A stretch of DNA of 64,000 bases from Podospora comata (GCA_017354895.1 CP071495.1:355001-419000), one strand, 5' to 3'. Numbered from the stretch's first letter, positions 33,297-43,735 are shown. The notes: generated by a model not told the origin, from the letters alone. Made by a program: numbers and translations.

Positions 33297-34516
33297 GTCT
33301 ACACGCTCTCTATGATTGAGAGTAACAGAAAGGTTGAAGCTGGATGAGAAGAGAAGATTAATGGAGCAGGTCGTACAGTTCTTCCCCTCACTCGTCAAAG
33401 CACAAAGCTCCTGGGGTGCGAGGAGTGCGAGCAGAGAAATCCGATCACCGACATTTGTCAGCCGGCGAATATCCCGCTTCCAAACACAGTGTCACATTGA
33501 AGGCGATGTCTGTACCATGTCGGGTCCAACCACCGGGAACCAATGAGGGCGGTGGCCAGGAAGACCGCCGGGACATAGGGACATGAAACTAGAGGCTGCG
33601 AAAATGATCCGAGGTCCTAAGATATTGATACTCGAGAAAAGCCAGCCTTTTTGTCTTCTGAGGCCTCTTGACTTCCTTCAAAGTCCATATACTAGTCCTA
33701 AAAAACCTCTTGCATTTGTTGAAAGGCATCTTGTCCATCTTGGAAAGTCCTTTATGTTCTTTGAAGGCCTGTTAATGCATATTGAAGGCCTGCTAATGCA
33801 TATTGAAGGCCTGCTAGGTATATTTAAGGGCGTATTGGCTATCTTTGAAGGCCTCTTGATCATGTTCCAGAGCCTGTTGATAGATAGATAAGGTATTCAC
33901 TATCTCCAAGGGTATATTGATTATGTCTGGATGCCCTTATTAGGTCGAGGGACTTTCGCCACTAGAGAATGTCGATTAGCAGTGCATGTGGCATGGGCCA
34001 ACCTGTTAAGCCCCAAGCTGGTGACCGTCAGTCCAGATATCCATCGCACGATGCATTGCAACACCATCCACGAAGACTGAATGATCACCAGGACTTTGGC
34101 CACTCCCTCGATAGGAACATTATCAAATGCTTCAGAACTCGTAATGAAGTCAACAAAATCGGTCCTTTGTTACAGGGGTTTCTTGTCCCATATCCGCGTT
34201 GATAGAAATCGTTTGTCATGATAATGCGATTTCTTGTGGCAGTGGAGGGCCGACTGATTTCCACCCAATCAAGCGCGTCTAGCTGGAGCAGGATCAGGTG
34301 ACTAGACAAGAAAATGTTGACAGAAAAGAGAGCAGGCTACCTGCCTATGTAGGTGCTGCCCTTCCATCACAGGGACCGACATAAGCGGGGCTCTTGTCGG
34401 GTAAACGCAGAAATTGGCGACCACCACCTGCACCGAGGATCAAAGTCTTGCCCGAAACAAACAAATCAAAGGCCAACCACTGATGCCAAGGTTTCAGCCA
34501 ATAACGCGCAAGCACC
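33297..34516. other. Divergent promoter region with minisatellite
   Basis: This lies between the start codons of the P450 (minus) and the alpha/beta hydrolase (plus), so both promoters should lie here. The 33719-33886 minisatellite sits in it. A 102-codon ORF at 33583-33891 only reflects the repeat. Confidence 0.5.
33719..33886 (+). repeat. 21-bp minisatellite, eight imperfect units
   Basis: Eight units of 21 bp follow one another from 33719. The clearest are two adjacent copies that differ at one base (ttgaaggcctgttaatgc... and ttgaaggcctgctaatgc...). Outer units are more diverged. Because 21 is a multiple of three, the stretch stays open in one frame and gives repeated FEGLL-like heptads, which is probably an accident of the repeat. 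Confidence 0.8.
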
Positions 34517-35389
34517 ATGCCAGCAACAAGCACGCCCGACCAGCTCCAACCCCCGCCCCGAGACATGATTTTCCACCTCTCTCTCGACCCCCAACCTCCC
34601 AGTCCAGCCGCACCAAGTCTCATTCTCCTCCATGGCCTCACATCCTCCCATCTCGAATGGTCCCTCGTCATCCCACACCTCCAACCTCACTACCACCTTC
34701 TCCTCGTCGACCTCCCAGCCCACTCCCGCTCCTCCTCCCTCCCACCCCCATACACCATCCCCTCCATGGCCGACCAAGTAGCATCAATCATCCAGTCCCA
34801 CGCACGGAACAGCCAAGCCCACGTGGTTGGCATGTCCATGGGCGGTTTCGTCACCCTCAATCTCGCCCGCCGGTACCCCTCTCTCTGTCTCTCGGCGTTT
34901 GTCTCTGGCGCCACACCTTTTGAGGGTATCACGGGGTGGTTGGCAAGGAACAATTGGGTATTATACTATGGGTTCTGGCTGTCAAATCTGATCATCACAG
35001 ATGGGATGTATGACTGGATGTGCCGGGTGATGGACATAAAGGAGCATCGTGAGCTGCGGCGGGAGATTGTGAGGAATGTCAAGTGGGAGGTGATCAGGGA
35101 TGTGTATGGGAGCATTGTGGAGGAGTTCACCGTGGAGGGGATGGCAGAGGTCGGCCAGGTGAGGTGTTTGAGTGTTGCTGGGGGAAATCAAGATCAGGTT
35201 GAGGTGACGAGGAGGGTTGGTCAGGTTTGGAAGGAAAGGGGTTTGACTGGGCGGCTGGGTAGCCGGGCATTTGTGGTCAGAGGGGCGGTGCATGCTTGGG
35301 ATTTGCAGTTTCCTGACGTTTTTGCTGGTGGTATTAGGAGCTGGGTTGAGAGGGACGATTTGCCGGTTCAGTTTGAAGTTTTGGAATGA
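34517..35389 (+). CDS. Alpha/beta-hydrolase fold protein, 290 aa
   Basis: The ORF has no intron and starts at ATG 34517 in good context (CACCATGCC). Core motifs are LILLHGLTSS (oxyanion HG at residues 39-40), LLLVDLPAHSRS (the D-x-GxGxS-like turn), the nucleophile elbow GMSMGG with Ser107, and a likely catalytic His near 259 (AVHAWDLQFP). The length fits a simple fold-family member. The first third is very C-rich and the last third G-rich on the plus strand, an odd switch in base use within one gene. No signal peptide. It could be an esterase, lipase or epoxide-hydrolase-like enzyme. The divergent P450 and convergent reductase hint at shared metabolism. Confidence 0.88.
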   Translation: MPATSTPDQLQPPPRDMIFHLSLDPQPPSPAAPSLILLHGLTSSHLEWSLVIPHLQPHYHLLLVDLPAHSRSSSLPPPYTIPSMADQVASIIQSHARNSQAHVVGMSMGGFVTLNLARRYPSLCLSAFVSGATPFEGITGWLARNNWVLYYGFWLSNLIITDGMYDWMCRVMDIKEHRELRREIVRNVKWEVIRDVYGSIVEEFTVEGMAEVGQVRCLSVAGGNQDQVEVTRRVGQVWKERGLTGRLGSRAFVVRGAVHAWDLQFPDVFAGGIRSWVERDDLPVQFEVLE

Positions 35390-35484
35390 GCAAGGTGTCG
35401 CGATTGTGTGAGTACTACCCATCTTTGTCCTTCTGTTGTGCTTAAATACACATCGTACCATGTCATCTGCTCTCTCATACTGGT

Positions 35485-36330
35485 CTACCTGGGCAGTCCC
35501 ATCGCCCTTCTAAAGAAGTTATTTTCCACAACAGGGAATCCTCCTTCCAGCACCTGCCCCTCGTCACCTTTCAACGTCTTCAATCCCTCATTCCACTTGC
35601 CCATCGCAAGACCGGTGAGAAACCCACCCAGCGGCTCTGTTGGAGACCAGTTGCCTCTCATTCCAAACTTGAAGACAGGGTGCAGCGCATGCCCCAACCC
35701 CGTCCTCGCAAGCCCCAGAGGTGGCATGTACTTGGTAACGCTCTTGTCCTGGTCGAGCCAGTCGATAAACCCAGGACGGACGGTGCTTGCACGAAACAGC
35801 GGGTTTTTTTTCCTGACATCAGCCAATGCCAGTTCTGTCTCTCCTTTTGTTTTGCCGAAGATGGGGGTGAAGAGCCCCGGCTGGAAGGTTGCACCTTGGC
35901 CGGAGACATAGACAAAATTGATTGGCTTGTTGGTCGCTTTCAAGGCCGGTTGGAAAGCCGACGCAAAGGCCAATGGGTAGGTTTTGGTGATGGTGATGTA
36001 GTCCCTGTTTGATTCAGATTGGTCAGTCCAAAGCCAGCAGGGGTAATATAGGCTCGGGTGCGGGACATACTCTTTGTTCACTTGTGTTTGGCTAATACCA
36101 AGGGCCCAGACACAACCGTCCGCGTCTTGGAGTTGGCTGAGGACCTCGGGACTGTACGAGGAAAAGTCCTTGTGGATGATGACGTTGACCCGGGGGTCCT
36201 TGGCATCTTCAGCTAATTGCACTGGCCGGCGACTGAGGATGGAGATTTTGGAGATGTCGGTTGTCTTGAGCATGGCGTCGAGCACCGTGGTGCCGACCAT
36301 GCCTGTGGCGCCTGTTAGGATGAGATGCAT
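35485..36330 (-). CDS. NAD(P)-binding NmrA/SDR-like protein, 259 aa
   Basis: ATG 36330 starts MHLILTGATGMVGTTVLDAM, a Rossmann fold with GxxGxxG at residues 7-13; the upstream in-frame ATG at 36411 would add 27 residues before the beta-strand and is unlikely. The intron at 36005-36070 (66 bp, GTATGT donor, CAAACAG acceptor) is a multiple of three and stays open if retained. The splice joins QVNKE to DYITITKTYP. Other motifs are ISILSRRPV, FVYVSGQGA (near 130) and STVRPGFIDW, as in atypical SDR/NmrA-type reductases. A cytosolic redox sensor or reductase is inferred. It converges with the alpha/beta hydrolase, 95 bp between the two stop codons. Confidence 0.88.
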   Translation of the reverse strand: MHLILTGATGMVGTTVLDAMLKTTDISKISILSRRPVQLAEDAKDPRVNVIIHKDFSSYSPEVLSQLQDADGCVWALGISQTQVNKEYVPHPSLYYPCWLWTDQSESNRDYITITKTYPLAFASAFQPALKATNKPINFVYVSGQGATFQPGLFTPIFGKTKGETELALADVRKKNPLFRASTVRPGFIDWLDQDKSVTKYMPPLGLARTGLGHALHPVFKFGMRGNWSPTEPLGGFLTGLAMGKWNEGLKTLKGDEGQVLEGGFPVVENNFFRRAMGLPR

Positions 36331-37448
36331 CCTGCTTGGATGATGTGGCTTTTGAAACAAAAGAAGCTGAGGATGAACCGATGATACCGAGAAGAGACGA
36401 GAAAGCAGCACTTTTTGAAATACTTTATAGTACTCCCGAAGAGTCGGCAGAACATCGCACTATGGCCGTTTTGGCAGCCGGTCAGCCCGACACGGTGATA
36501 TCGGTGTTAGTAATCCCTGCGGATGCGGGTTGTTATGGCCGATGCGGATTGATTGGAATCCCGGCGCTGAGGGCGGAATGCGCAGGTCTTCGGATAGATT
36601 CTGACATCTGACCAACATGAACAAAGGTGCATGTGTTGCCATGGACCCTGAGCCCGAAAATCAGTAACGAAACACACCCAGTCATAATACTGACAAGACG
36701 ACAGAGGAAGACGGCCAGCAATCTTCACTCGGATGTTAGGTACGCTGGTGACCCTAACAAGCCTTGCCAGCACCATCTATCAGTGATCACCAGCCCATTG
36801 AGAGCCACAACAGGTATAGAAACTTAGGTTTCAAGGGCTTTCGGTGATTGTAACGGGAGGAAGAGGAAAACTTTGGAATAGAGAGAAAAAAAAAACTGAA
36901 TACAATACAGTATACCTGTGGGCAGACTGAGGGGCTTTGTAGATCTATCTAAGCTTTAAATTAGTTTAAGATCAAATATGTCCGGGATCTAACCTCATCG
37001 CTCAGTGCTTTTCCAGCAGCGACCTCCCAAGCCCTGCATAGGTAATGTCATGCTTGATTTATGAGGGGGGATGCTGCCGGTGCTGTCATGGTGGCTCAGG
37101 CTGACCTCCGGTTCGATGTGGAGAGAAGAAAGGACCCAAAAATGGGCTGCTCAAATGCAGGATATGTTGCAATGGAACCTCGGACTAGGCCTACCGAGTC
37201 CACCACAGACAAACTCAGATTTGTTCTAATTTGCTGCCATTTATCCAGCTGCCGTTGGTGACGGAATGCCACCACGGCCTATCTGCTGCCAAGATTTATT
37301 CCCGCCGAAGGCTTTGAACCATCCTGTAGACGACTCACCCACATAAAACACATGGCGTATAAAGAGTAGATGACACTCTCAGTGTCAAGATGGCCAAATG
37401 TTTTCCACCCTCTTTTCCGTCCACTAACAACTCCCACCGCCGGTAAAA
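36331..37448. other. Intergenic, divergent promoters
   Basis: This lies between the reductase (minus) and the DUF4360 gene (plus). No gene is seen; a homopurine run (agagagaaaaaaaaaa) occurs near 36879. Confidence 0.5.
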
Positions 37449-38117
37449 ATGAAGCTAATCCCCCTTATTCTTCCCTCCTGCTTGGCTAGCGCTCAGGCTC
37501 TAGGCCAACGCCTGAATTTCACCGTCGACGCAAACGGCCGCGGCTGTCCACCGGGCTCTGTATCGGCTACCATTTCCCCTGACGCCCAGGTCATGACTTT
37601 TGGTTTCGACAAGCTCCAAGCTTACATCGGCCCAGGTTACGACCTTGCTGCAAGAACATCAAACTGTGGAGTCCATATCACGATCAATCGTCCAAACAGC
37701 CACGTGCAGTATGCTGTTGTTGAGAACACCTATCACGGCTATGAGCATCTGGACAAAACTATCACTCTCACGCTCCTGTCGACGTTGTACCGCTCGGACA
37801 ACGCGGGGCAGGTGATGACTACATCGGCCACTATTCCGGGTTCAGGCGTGGGCCAGACATTCACCAGGACGGTGGCTGTTCCGGAGACCGAGTACCTGTG
37901 GTCAACATGTGGGAGCAATTCGACTCTGTGGATGTTGAGTGAAAGAATTTCATTGACGAGCAGGGAGAGAGGTGTTGAGGGAAAGTTTCAGGATGAGGAC
38001 GAGGGTGTTGTACCGCTGACGAGGCAGCTGCGGCTTCTGTGAGTTTCATTGTGGTGAGAGCTGAAGGCGGGATGGGAGCCATGCTAACTTGGGAGCAGAT
38101 ATCGCCAGTGCAACTGA
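37449..38117 (+). CDS. DUF4360 secreted protein, 202 aa
   Basis: ATG 37449 opens with a signal peptide (MKLIPLILPSCLASAQALG). The mature part has the DUF4360 pattern: RGCPPGSVSATISPD, VMTFGFDKLQAYIGPG, RTSNCGVHITIN, QYAVVENTYHGYEHLD and EYLWSTCGS. The family is fungal, secreted and uncharacterised, with paired cysteines. An intron at 38039-38098 (60 bp, GTGAGT donor, GCTAAC branch, GGAGCAG acceptor) leads to a 19-nt last exon that ends LYRQCN, supplying the C-terminal Cys that the family usually has. Without splicing the frame would stop at 38042 and lack it. Expressed presumably at the cell surface or in the medium. Confidence 0.85.
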
Positions 38118-38320
38118 GATGGCCGATGCTTGGGAATGTGTATTGCCTTTTGTTTAATCTTCATGCCGAAGGCCCTATGCTGAGGCTTAGCAATGGAAAC
38201 AAAATTTGCTGTAGCTCTCTTTTTCTTCGTTCCAACGCTATCTAAGCAACTAATGCCTGATGATCATCTTCACAGACTGGACGTGCTCCAAAATGCTTGA
38301 CACTGAGGGCTAATTAATGC
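38118..38320. other. Short convergent spacer
   Basis: The 3' flanks of the DUF4360 gene and the charged protein gene. Nothing else is seen. Confidence 0.4.
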
Positions 38321-39203
38321 TCAGTCTGAGTCCTCGATTGGCTCGGGTGAAGATTCCTGTTCTTCGGCGTCATTCTCAGCCTCGGAATCATCCTGTTGTT
38401 CAAGATCGGAATGGATAAACTTTACTCCGGGATCGTCTTTCTCTTTTTCGTAGGGCCTGTTGGGCGAGGAAACCTGAGCCCATTCTGACCACCTGACCTT
38501 CTTCCCTATCTTCGTTTTTTTCCTGCTGGGGTAGCAGTTGGGGGTTGTCACGACAGCGTTATCAGCCTCCTCGGGCTGGGGCAAGCGCTTTCGTTTGAGA
38601 ATGCTGGCTCCCTTCTTCTTCCTCTTGAGAATCTTGACGAACTCGAGCTCAAGCTCGGTGTCAGTATCCGAATCGTAGAAAATGCCGTATTTGGCGGGTG
38701 AATCCTCCTGAGTTGGCAAGGGTTTATACCCCACACGGCCGCTTTTCTTCCATACCTTGATGCGAGCCATGGTAATGGCCTGTTGTTGACGACACTTTTT
38801 GCGGAACTTCCTCAGTTTTGCGGGGGGATCTCCCGATCCTTGTGACAGTGGTAGTACCTCTTGACCGGGGCCTCCAGTTGGTCCTCAAAGAAACCATAGT
38901 CGTCAATGAATGGGTCGCTGGAGAGCTTGTGATCGTTGTAGCGGACCCGTGTGGTTTTAACAATCCTGGCATCCTCATCAAAGCCCCCTTCGTCAGAGTC
39001 CTCTTGATCAGAGTCTTCATGGAAAGATGAGCTGTCAGGGAGAGTTGGGAAGTCTTCCTCAGATATCTGTCCCTAAAGCCAGGAATGAAGCGGACATGTC
39101 AGAAAACATAGCTGGGCCAAGAAAAGAAAAGAGATATAGTTACCGCGGTGGAGTCTTGGTCTTCTGGAGTCTTTACGATCTGGCCTTCAGCTGTGGAATC
39201 CAT
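38321..39203 (-). CDS. Highly charged hypothetical protein, 254 aa
   Basis: The three-exon model starts at ATG 39203 (MDSTAEGQIVKTPEDQDSTA). Introns are 39073-39143 (71 bp, GTAACT donor, CTTTAG acceptor) and 38811-38857 (47 bp, GTACTA donor, ACTGAG acceptor). The splices keep one frame: acidic FHEDSDQEDSDEGGFDEDA, then VRYNDHKLSSDPFIDDYGFF, then a basic FRKKCRQQ and MARIKVWKKSGR segment, Lys/Arg clusters that could be nuclear signals, and an acidic C-terminus. Alternating acid and base blocks are typical of disordered nuclear proteins. No domain was recognised. If intron 2 is wrong, the last exon could stand alone from ATG 38770 as a 149-residue protein. Confidence 0.6.
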
Positions 39204-40032
39204 ATATTCAGCGATTTCACAAAGAAGTTCTTGTGTCTATATTGCGGGTGAAGGCACAAAAGCCAAACATGTGTGATGCTGCGAAAGAAAACCAAGCTCA
39301 GACCTGCTGCAACTGCTATAGAATTCGTAGGTGACACGTCGGCAAAGACACGACCGCAGGCAGCTTGGAGTGAATTCATCGAGAGCAAGATTGGATAAGG
39401 GATGGAATTTCCATCACGTTTGTTTTAGCATTCTGGAGCACCATTGCTCCTGTGCTGGCCATCCAAACAAATCAACATGTTCTCTGCTGTTTTGTTAGAG
39501 CAAATAGGTAAAAAAAATCTGCAAATACCATACTGGGAGTGAAGTGAATGAGTTCTCTGATGGATGAATTTCTTTGAAAATGGGGCTGTGGTATTGTGAA
39601 GCATTCTTCTTCAGAGTGCTGTAAATAACACGAAGCAGACAGTAACTCGCAGTGAGTGGTGCATGTAAAATGAAAGGAAAGAGGCACAGCACATGCTAAA
39701 CAAATCCTTATACCATAAAACCTGGTCCCAGGGCCGTGAGTGGCTGATCATGTAGGGCCTTTTCAATGCTATTGTTTAGATACCTTGTAATAGGATTCAT
39801 GCAAAGCCTTTGGTACCGACACGGGAAATATGCGACAATGGTTCTTTGTTTGTCGTACGAGCCAAGTGGCGATGCCAGGTCCAAGTCCGGGTGCCTTGGG
39901 CTGCCGGCTTCTTTGTCTGCATCATAGGTAGTCAACACCCACAGATTCCTAATCAACTCGAGCAGGTACAGCGTGCTTCTTGAAACTTTTGATTGAAAAA
40001 TCTTCAGCTAGCCATTGCACACTGTCTTTACG
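39204..40032. other. Divergent promoter region
   Basis: This lies between the charged protein (minus) and the large low-complexity protein (plus). Minus ORFs at 39472-40170 show no motif. No gene is supported. Confidence 0.45.
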
Positions 40033-43000
40033 ATGCGGATCACTTTGCCACGAAGCCGCAGGGAGGAGGTGACTGTTCCGGCGATGGAAAAGCTGGCTCC
40101 TGTTCACTGTCCACTCCGTGCGGAGACTGACACCCCCGATATTCATGGGAATCGATGGCTCGCTTGGCATGGCCTTGGGGCGGCGAATAGATGGGGTATA
40201 ACCCCCGACCAGCTAGTCAAAGCCGACTGGGGATGGACGCGATGGCGATGGCTTCCTCATCCTGCCCTCGTGACACCCTATTCCGCTAGTCACCAGCTCC
40301 GGATCCTGAAGCCACCCAAGGCAGGGATCAGCTCAAGTTTTCGCACCTGGGGGAGATCTACCAACTCTTTTATGGATGTGCTATCAAAATCGAGAGAGGG
40401 GGATGCAGATGTGACCCAGACGAAGAAGTCAAGATATTTAAGCCATTACGACACGTCCTTTGTGCCAGGTTGGGCAAGGGATTTGGAAAGCGACGTTCAA
40501 ATAATGAGAGACAGATTCAATGAGGTGATCACCAGGCTGCGTGAAAAGAAAGAAGTTGAAAAAGACGGGAGGCCAACATCATCAAGAGTCCTCAACAACT
40601 GGTTAAACACGGCGCGCAGGGTACAGGTACCTGGGACTGGAAACACAGTGGTCTCAGGGACAACATCATCAACATCACCTGGAACGAGAACGACACCGGT
40701 ACCAGGGAGGCAACATCACGAACCTAGGACCCCCTCAGATCAAACAGACCCAGACCCATCGAACCCTGAGCAAGATGAGTCGAGTACAACACTTGTTGAA
40801 TGGCCTAATGCGGAGCCGCCGTTGCAACTGGTGCTTCGAGCGATAAGAAATGAGCTTGTACTCATCAAGGATGCCTATCAGGATTTGAATGACAAATTCA
40901 CAAGATACCACAGATTGGCAACTCAGGGTGGACATCAGCGAGGCCAGGAATCCGAGAGTGAGGGATCTAACGAGGAACCTCAGGCTCCTAAACCGCCCGG
41001 TCAGGCATTGGGGCCAACAACACCAGCAGTAACAAGCCAAACAGACCAAATCCTACCGCCATTGGCGCAGTCGATGACGTGGAGGAACAAACACCTAGAA
41101 CCACAGAAGGCCAAGTGTGAACAAGCAAAGCGACAACAACGAGTAATTGACCACTTACTTGACCGAGTAAAAGCACTAAGTAGAGAAAAGAGCCTCAATG
41201 AAACCAGCAGCATACTACCCAACAACTCGGCCGACACCAGCATGACCACGGCTGCGTCTCCGCTTCAGACAGCCAGTCAAGCCAACACAGATGCTCCTGG
41301 CACACAACCCTTGACTGGTCAACCAGGAGGAAGTGCTGCAATTGGTAAAATGGTGGAGGAAAAGATGCGGCAGTTTCTCGGCATAGCTGCCACCACAGCT
41401 CATGCTCAGGATGCAAACGTTGCCTCAACGGGTCAGGTCCAAGCTTCAAATACTGCCCCAACAAGCGTGCATGTAGAGACTACTGCCGGGAGCACCGCCA
41501 CTAGCACCAATACACCTCCCCAAGGAACTGCAGCCCAAGATCTAGACATTACACAAGCACTCGCTATCCTTGCACAGGCCCTCTCCACCACTGCTATCCA
41601 GGTACCTGTCACTGGAACCGCTCCTAATGACACAGCCTCCGCCGGAACCATCGCCGCTGCCCAAGATCCAAACATAACCCGGGCTCTTGCTATCATCAGA
41701 AATGCGCTTGTTGCCACTGGTACTGGCGCACCTCCCACAGCAACAGCAACCACCACACAGGCCGTTTCCACCGGCGCCGACGCACCTTCCCACGCAGTAG
41801 TAGACGCAGCAACCAACACTAAAGATCCAAAGACACCGCCTCCTACCACCGAAAGGGTCATCGTCAGGGGTCAAGAGCAAATCCACGCCCTCTTCCGCTC
41901 TCTGAGGCTTCAAACCAGGCAGTTCAGCTACAGCGCCGCCTTCCAGCTCGACAGCCCCATGTTGTTCGAGACAGACGTCCAAAAGAAGAACAGGGAGAAG
42001 CCGTTTTGTCCACCTGAGCTTTGGGAAAGGCTGAACCGCGATCAGAGAGCCAATCGGATATGCCAGCTGATTTTCATGTGGCTGTGGCGCCAGATACTCC
42101 GACCGGGTGTGGAGAGTTTTGGTGTGAAGCCTATGACTGCTGAGCCGGAGAGTTCAGAGAGGGGGTCGCAGGAGGAAATAGCGACCCCTTTTCAAAGGTT
42201 GAGTCGAGCCATCGCCCCGCTTGGGGATAAGATCTTTCGGAGGCTGAGTCCGGTGATTCAGTTCGAGTTTGCTCGAAACGAACACCTTGTTCGGAGGCGG
42301 ATTTGGAAGTTGTGCCATGATGCTGCGCTGTTGAAGATGATGTTCCGGGAGGGGCCTGGGAAGCAGATGAGGGTTGAGGTACTGGGGGCCCATGGGGACC
42401 AGACGGCTGAAAACAAATGGATGGAGCGGGGATTTGACGACTTGACCCATGCTCTTCCCTTCCAGCACTGGGTTCGTGTTATAGACCTGGAGAAGTCCAC
42501 GGGGAAGAGGGCAATCGTGTGTGTTCCGTTTGGAGCGCTGACGATGGTGGAAGATGGGAAGAAGGTAGTTTTGGAAAGGGCTTGGATAGTTGGAAATGCT
42601 AATGAAGGTTCTGGCCTGTTCGTGCTGCAGCGGAAGAGTCCCGAAGAAAGAGAAAGAACAGGTCCAGGAACCGAGCACCAAGAGCCAAACGAATCAGATA
42701 GCGGCGAGACAGAAGACCGTGATGAGACAGAAGACGCTTGCGAGACAGAACACACTGGCGATAAGGAGATGACTGGCGAAACAACAAAACCTGTCGAGAC
42801 AGAAACAATTAGTGAAGGCCCAAAGCCTGATGAGCGGCAGAAGCCCATCAACATCATCCAACAGTCCGAGGTCATCGCTATTTCAAGCGAGGAGGCCGAT
42901 GGTGATGAGTCCGAGTCGGAGTCAGAACACGATGACCTCATGAGGGACCCGACGTGGCGACCAACTGGCTCAACTGGCCAAAGCCAGTCGAGAGAACATT

Positions 43001-43305
43001 ACAAGCGACCCGCTATACAGCTCATCTCGCCAGACGCCATCCTGGACGCTCTTCGTAGGCCACCCTCAACTTTGACTGCAACTGATATGCCATTACAGCC
43101 AACTTCAACAACGTCAACAGATCCTGTACCGACAACGTCATCAGCAGCGATACCCTGGACAAGCTCAGCAGCTCCTGGTCGAGACGCAGACGTAGATGGC
43201 CAGAACAAGAAGAAGAAAAGAAAAAGGCCGAGGATGGAAAGCGACCCGGATTGGATCCCCGGACGAACCGATGGGGAGACCGAGCCAAGTACTCGGAGAA
43301 GATGA
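40033..43305 (+). CDS. Large low-complexity protein of unknown function, up to 1090 aa
   Basis: The open frame has no intron. ATG 40033 (ACGATGC) is taken; ATG 40084 and ATG 40372 (MDVLSKSRE) are alternatives, and the first 110 residues look less protein-like than what follows. Residues about 120-180 are helical and charged. A Thr/Ser/Pro/Gln-rich stretch follows, in which a motif is repeated: AAQDLDITQALAILAQAL near 505 and AAQDPNITRALAIIRNAL near 545. The compact core (about 615-850) reads EQIHALFRSLRLQTRQFSYS, WERLNRDQRANRICQLIFMW and WVRVIDLEKSTGKRAIV and may be a folded domain. The tail has E/T repeats (ETED, ETEH), an acidic SSEEADGDESESESE run, and a basic KKKKRKRPR nuclear-type signal before the end. 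No named domain was recognised. Confidence 0.75.
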   Translation: MRITLPRSRREEVTVPAMEKLAPVHCPLRAETDTPDIHGNRWLAWHGLGAANRWGITPDQLVKADWGWTRWRWLPHPALVTPYSASHQLRILKPPKAGISSSFRTWGRSTNSFMDVLSKSREGDADVTQTKKSRYLSHYDTSFVPGWARDLESDVQIMRDRFNEVITRLREKKEVEKDGRPTSSRVLNNWLNTARRVQVPGTGNTVVSGTTSSTSPGTRTTPVPGRQHHEPRTPSDQTDPDPSNPEQDESSTTLVEWPNAEPPLQLVLRAIRNELVLIKDAYQDLNDKFTRYHRLATQGGHQRGQESESEGSNEEPQAPKPPGQALGPTTPAVTSQTDQILPPLAQSMTWRNKHLEPQKAKCEQAKRQQRVIDHLLDRVKALSREKSLNETSSILPNNSADTSMTTAASPLQTASQANTDAPGTQPLTGQPGGSAAIGKMVEEKMRQFLGIAATTAHAQDANVASTGQVQASNTAPTSVHVETTAGSTATSTNTPPQGTAAQDLDITQALAILAQALSTTAIQVPVTGTAPNDTASAGTIAAAQDPNITRALAIIRNALVATGTGAPPTATATTTQAVSTGADAPSHAVVDAATNTKDPKTPPPTTERVIVRGQEQIHALFRSLRLQTRQFSYSAAFQLDSPMLFETDVQKKNREKPFCPPELWERLNRDQRANRICQLIFMWLWRQILRPGVESFGVKPMTAEPESSERGSQEEIATPFQRLSRAIAPLGDKIFRRLSPVIQFEFARNEHLVRRRIWKLCHDAALLKMMFREGPGKQMRVEVLGAHGDQTAENKWMERGFDDLTHALPFQHWVRVIDLEKSTGKRAIVCVPFGALTMVEDGKKVVLERAWIVGNANEGSGLFVLQRKSPEERERTGPGTEHQEPNESDSGETEDRDETEDACETEHTGDKEMTGETTKPVETETISEGPKPDERQKPINIIQQSEVIAISSEEADGDESESESEHDDLMRDPTWRPTGSTGQSQSREHYKRPAIQLISPDAILDALRRPPSTLTATDMPLQPTSTTSTDPVPTTSSAAIPWTSSAAPGRDADVDGQNKKKKRKRPRMESDPDWIPGRTDGETEPSTRRR

Positions 43306-43521
43306 ACCTGAAGTTCAGAGGCCATCAAAGAAGCCGCGAGAAACACAAGAGAATGATGAGCTGTGATGATGATGTAGGGTGGTTTAGAAAGGGTTCCCTG
43401 CACAGGGCCACGGCTGGAAACACTACGGAATTCACACCTCTGATTCAAGGAATTTTGTTGCTGTTTACTGAAGTTGTCATATACAAAGCAAAGAGAAAAG
43501 GTGGTGCGGAAAGAGTGGGTT
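43306..43521. other. 3' flank of the large gene
   Basis: A small overlapping ORF at 43251-43523 in another frame is not convincing. Nothing else is seen. Confidence 0.4.
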
Positions 43522-43735
43522 GATTCTTGAACAGGTTGAATTTTCGATCAGGTTAATTTGATTTCGAGCAGGTCGATTTTTGCGCTGCTTGATTTGATTT
43601 CGAACAGGTCGATTTTCAAGCTGCTTGGTTCGATTTCAAGACGCTTGATGTGATCTCGACCTGCTTGATTTGATCTCGACCCGCCTGATTTGATCTTGAC
43701 CAGCTTGATTTGATCTTGAGCTGATTTTCTCGCAG
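43522..43735 (+). repeat. 20-bp minisatellite, degenerate
   Basis: Units close to cttgatttgatctcgacctg follow each other with 20-bp spacing, clearest at about 43641-43722 (four units). Longer or disrupted units lead in from 43522, for example gatttcgaacaggtcgattt. It lies just upstream of a CT-rich promoter. Confidence 0.75.

Noticed and set aside
33583-33891. 102-codon ORF with FEGLL-type heptads
   Set aside because: Produced by the 21-bp minisatellite; no start context, no conserved flanks.
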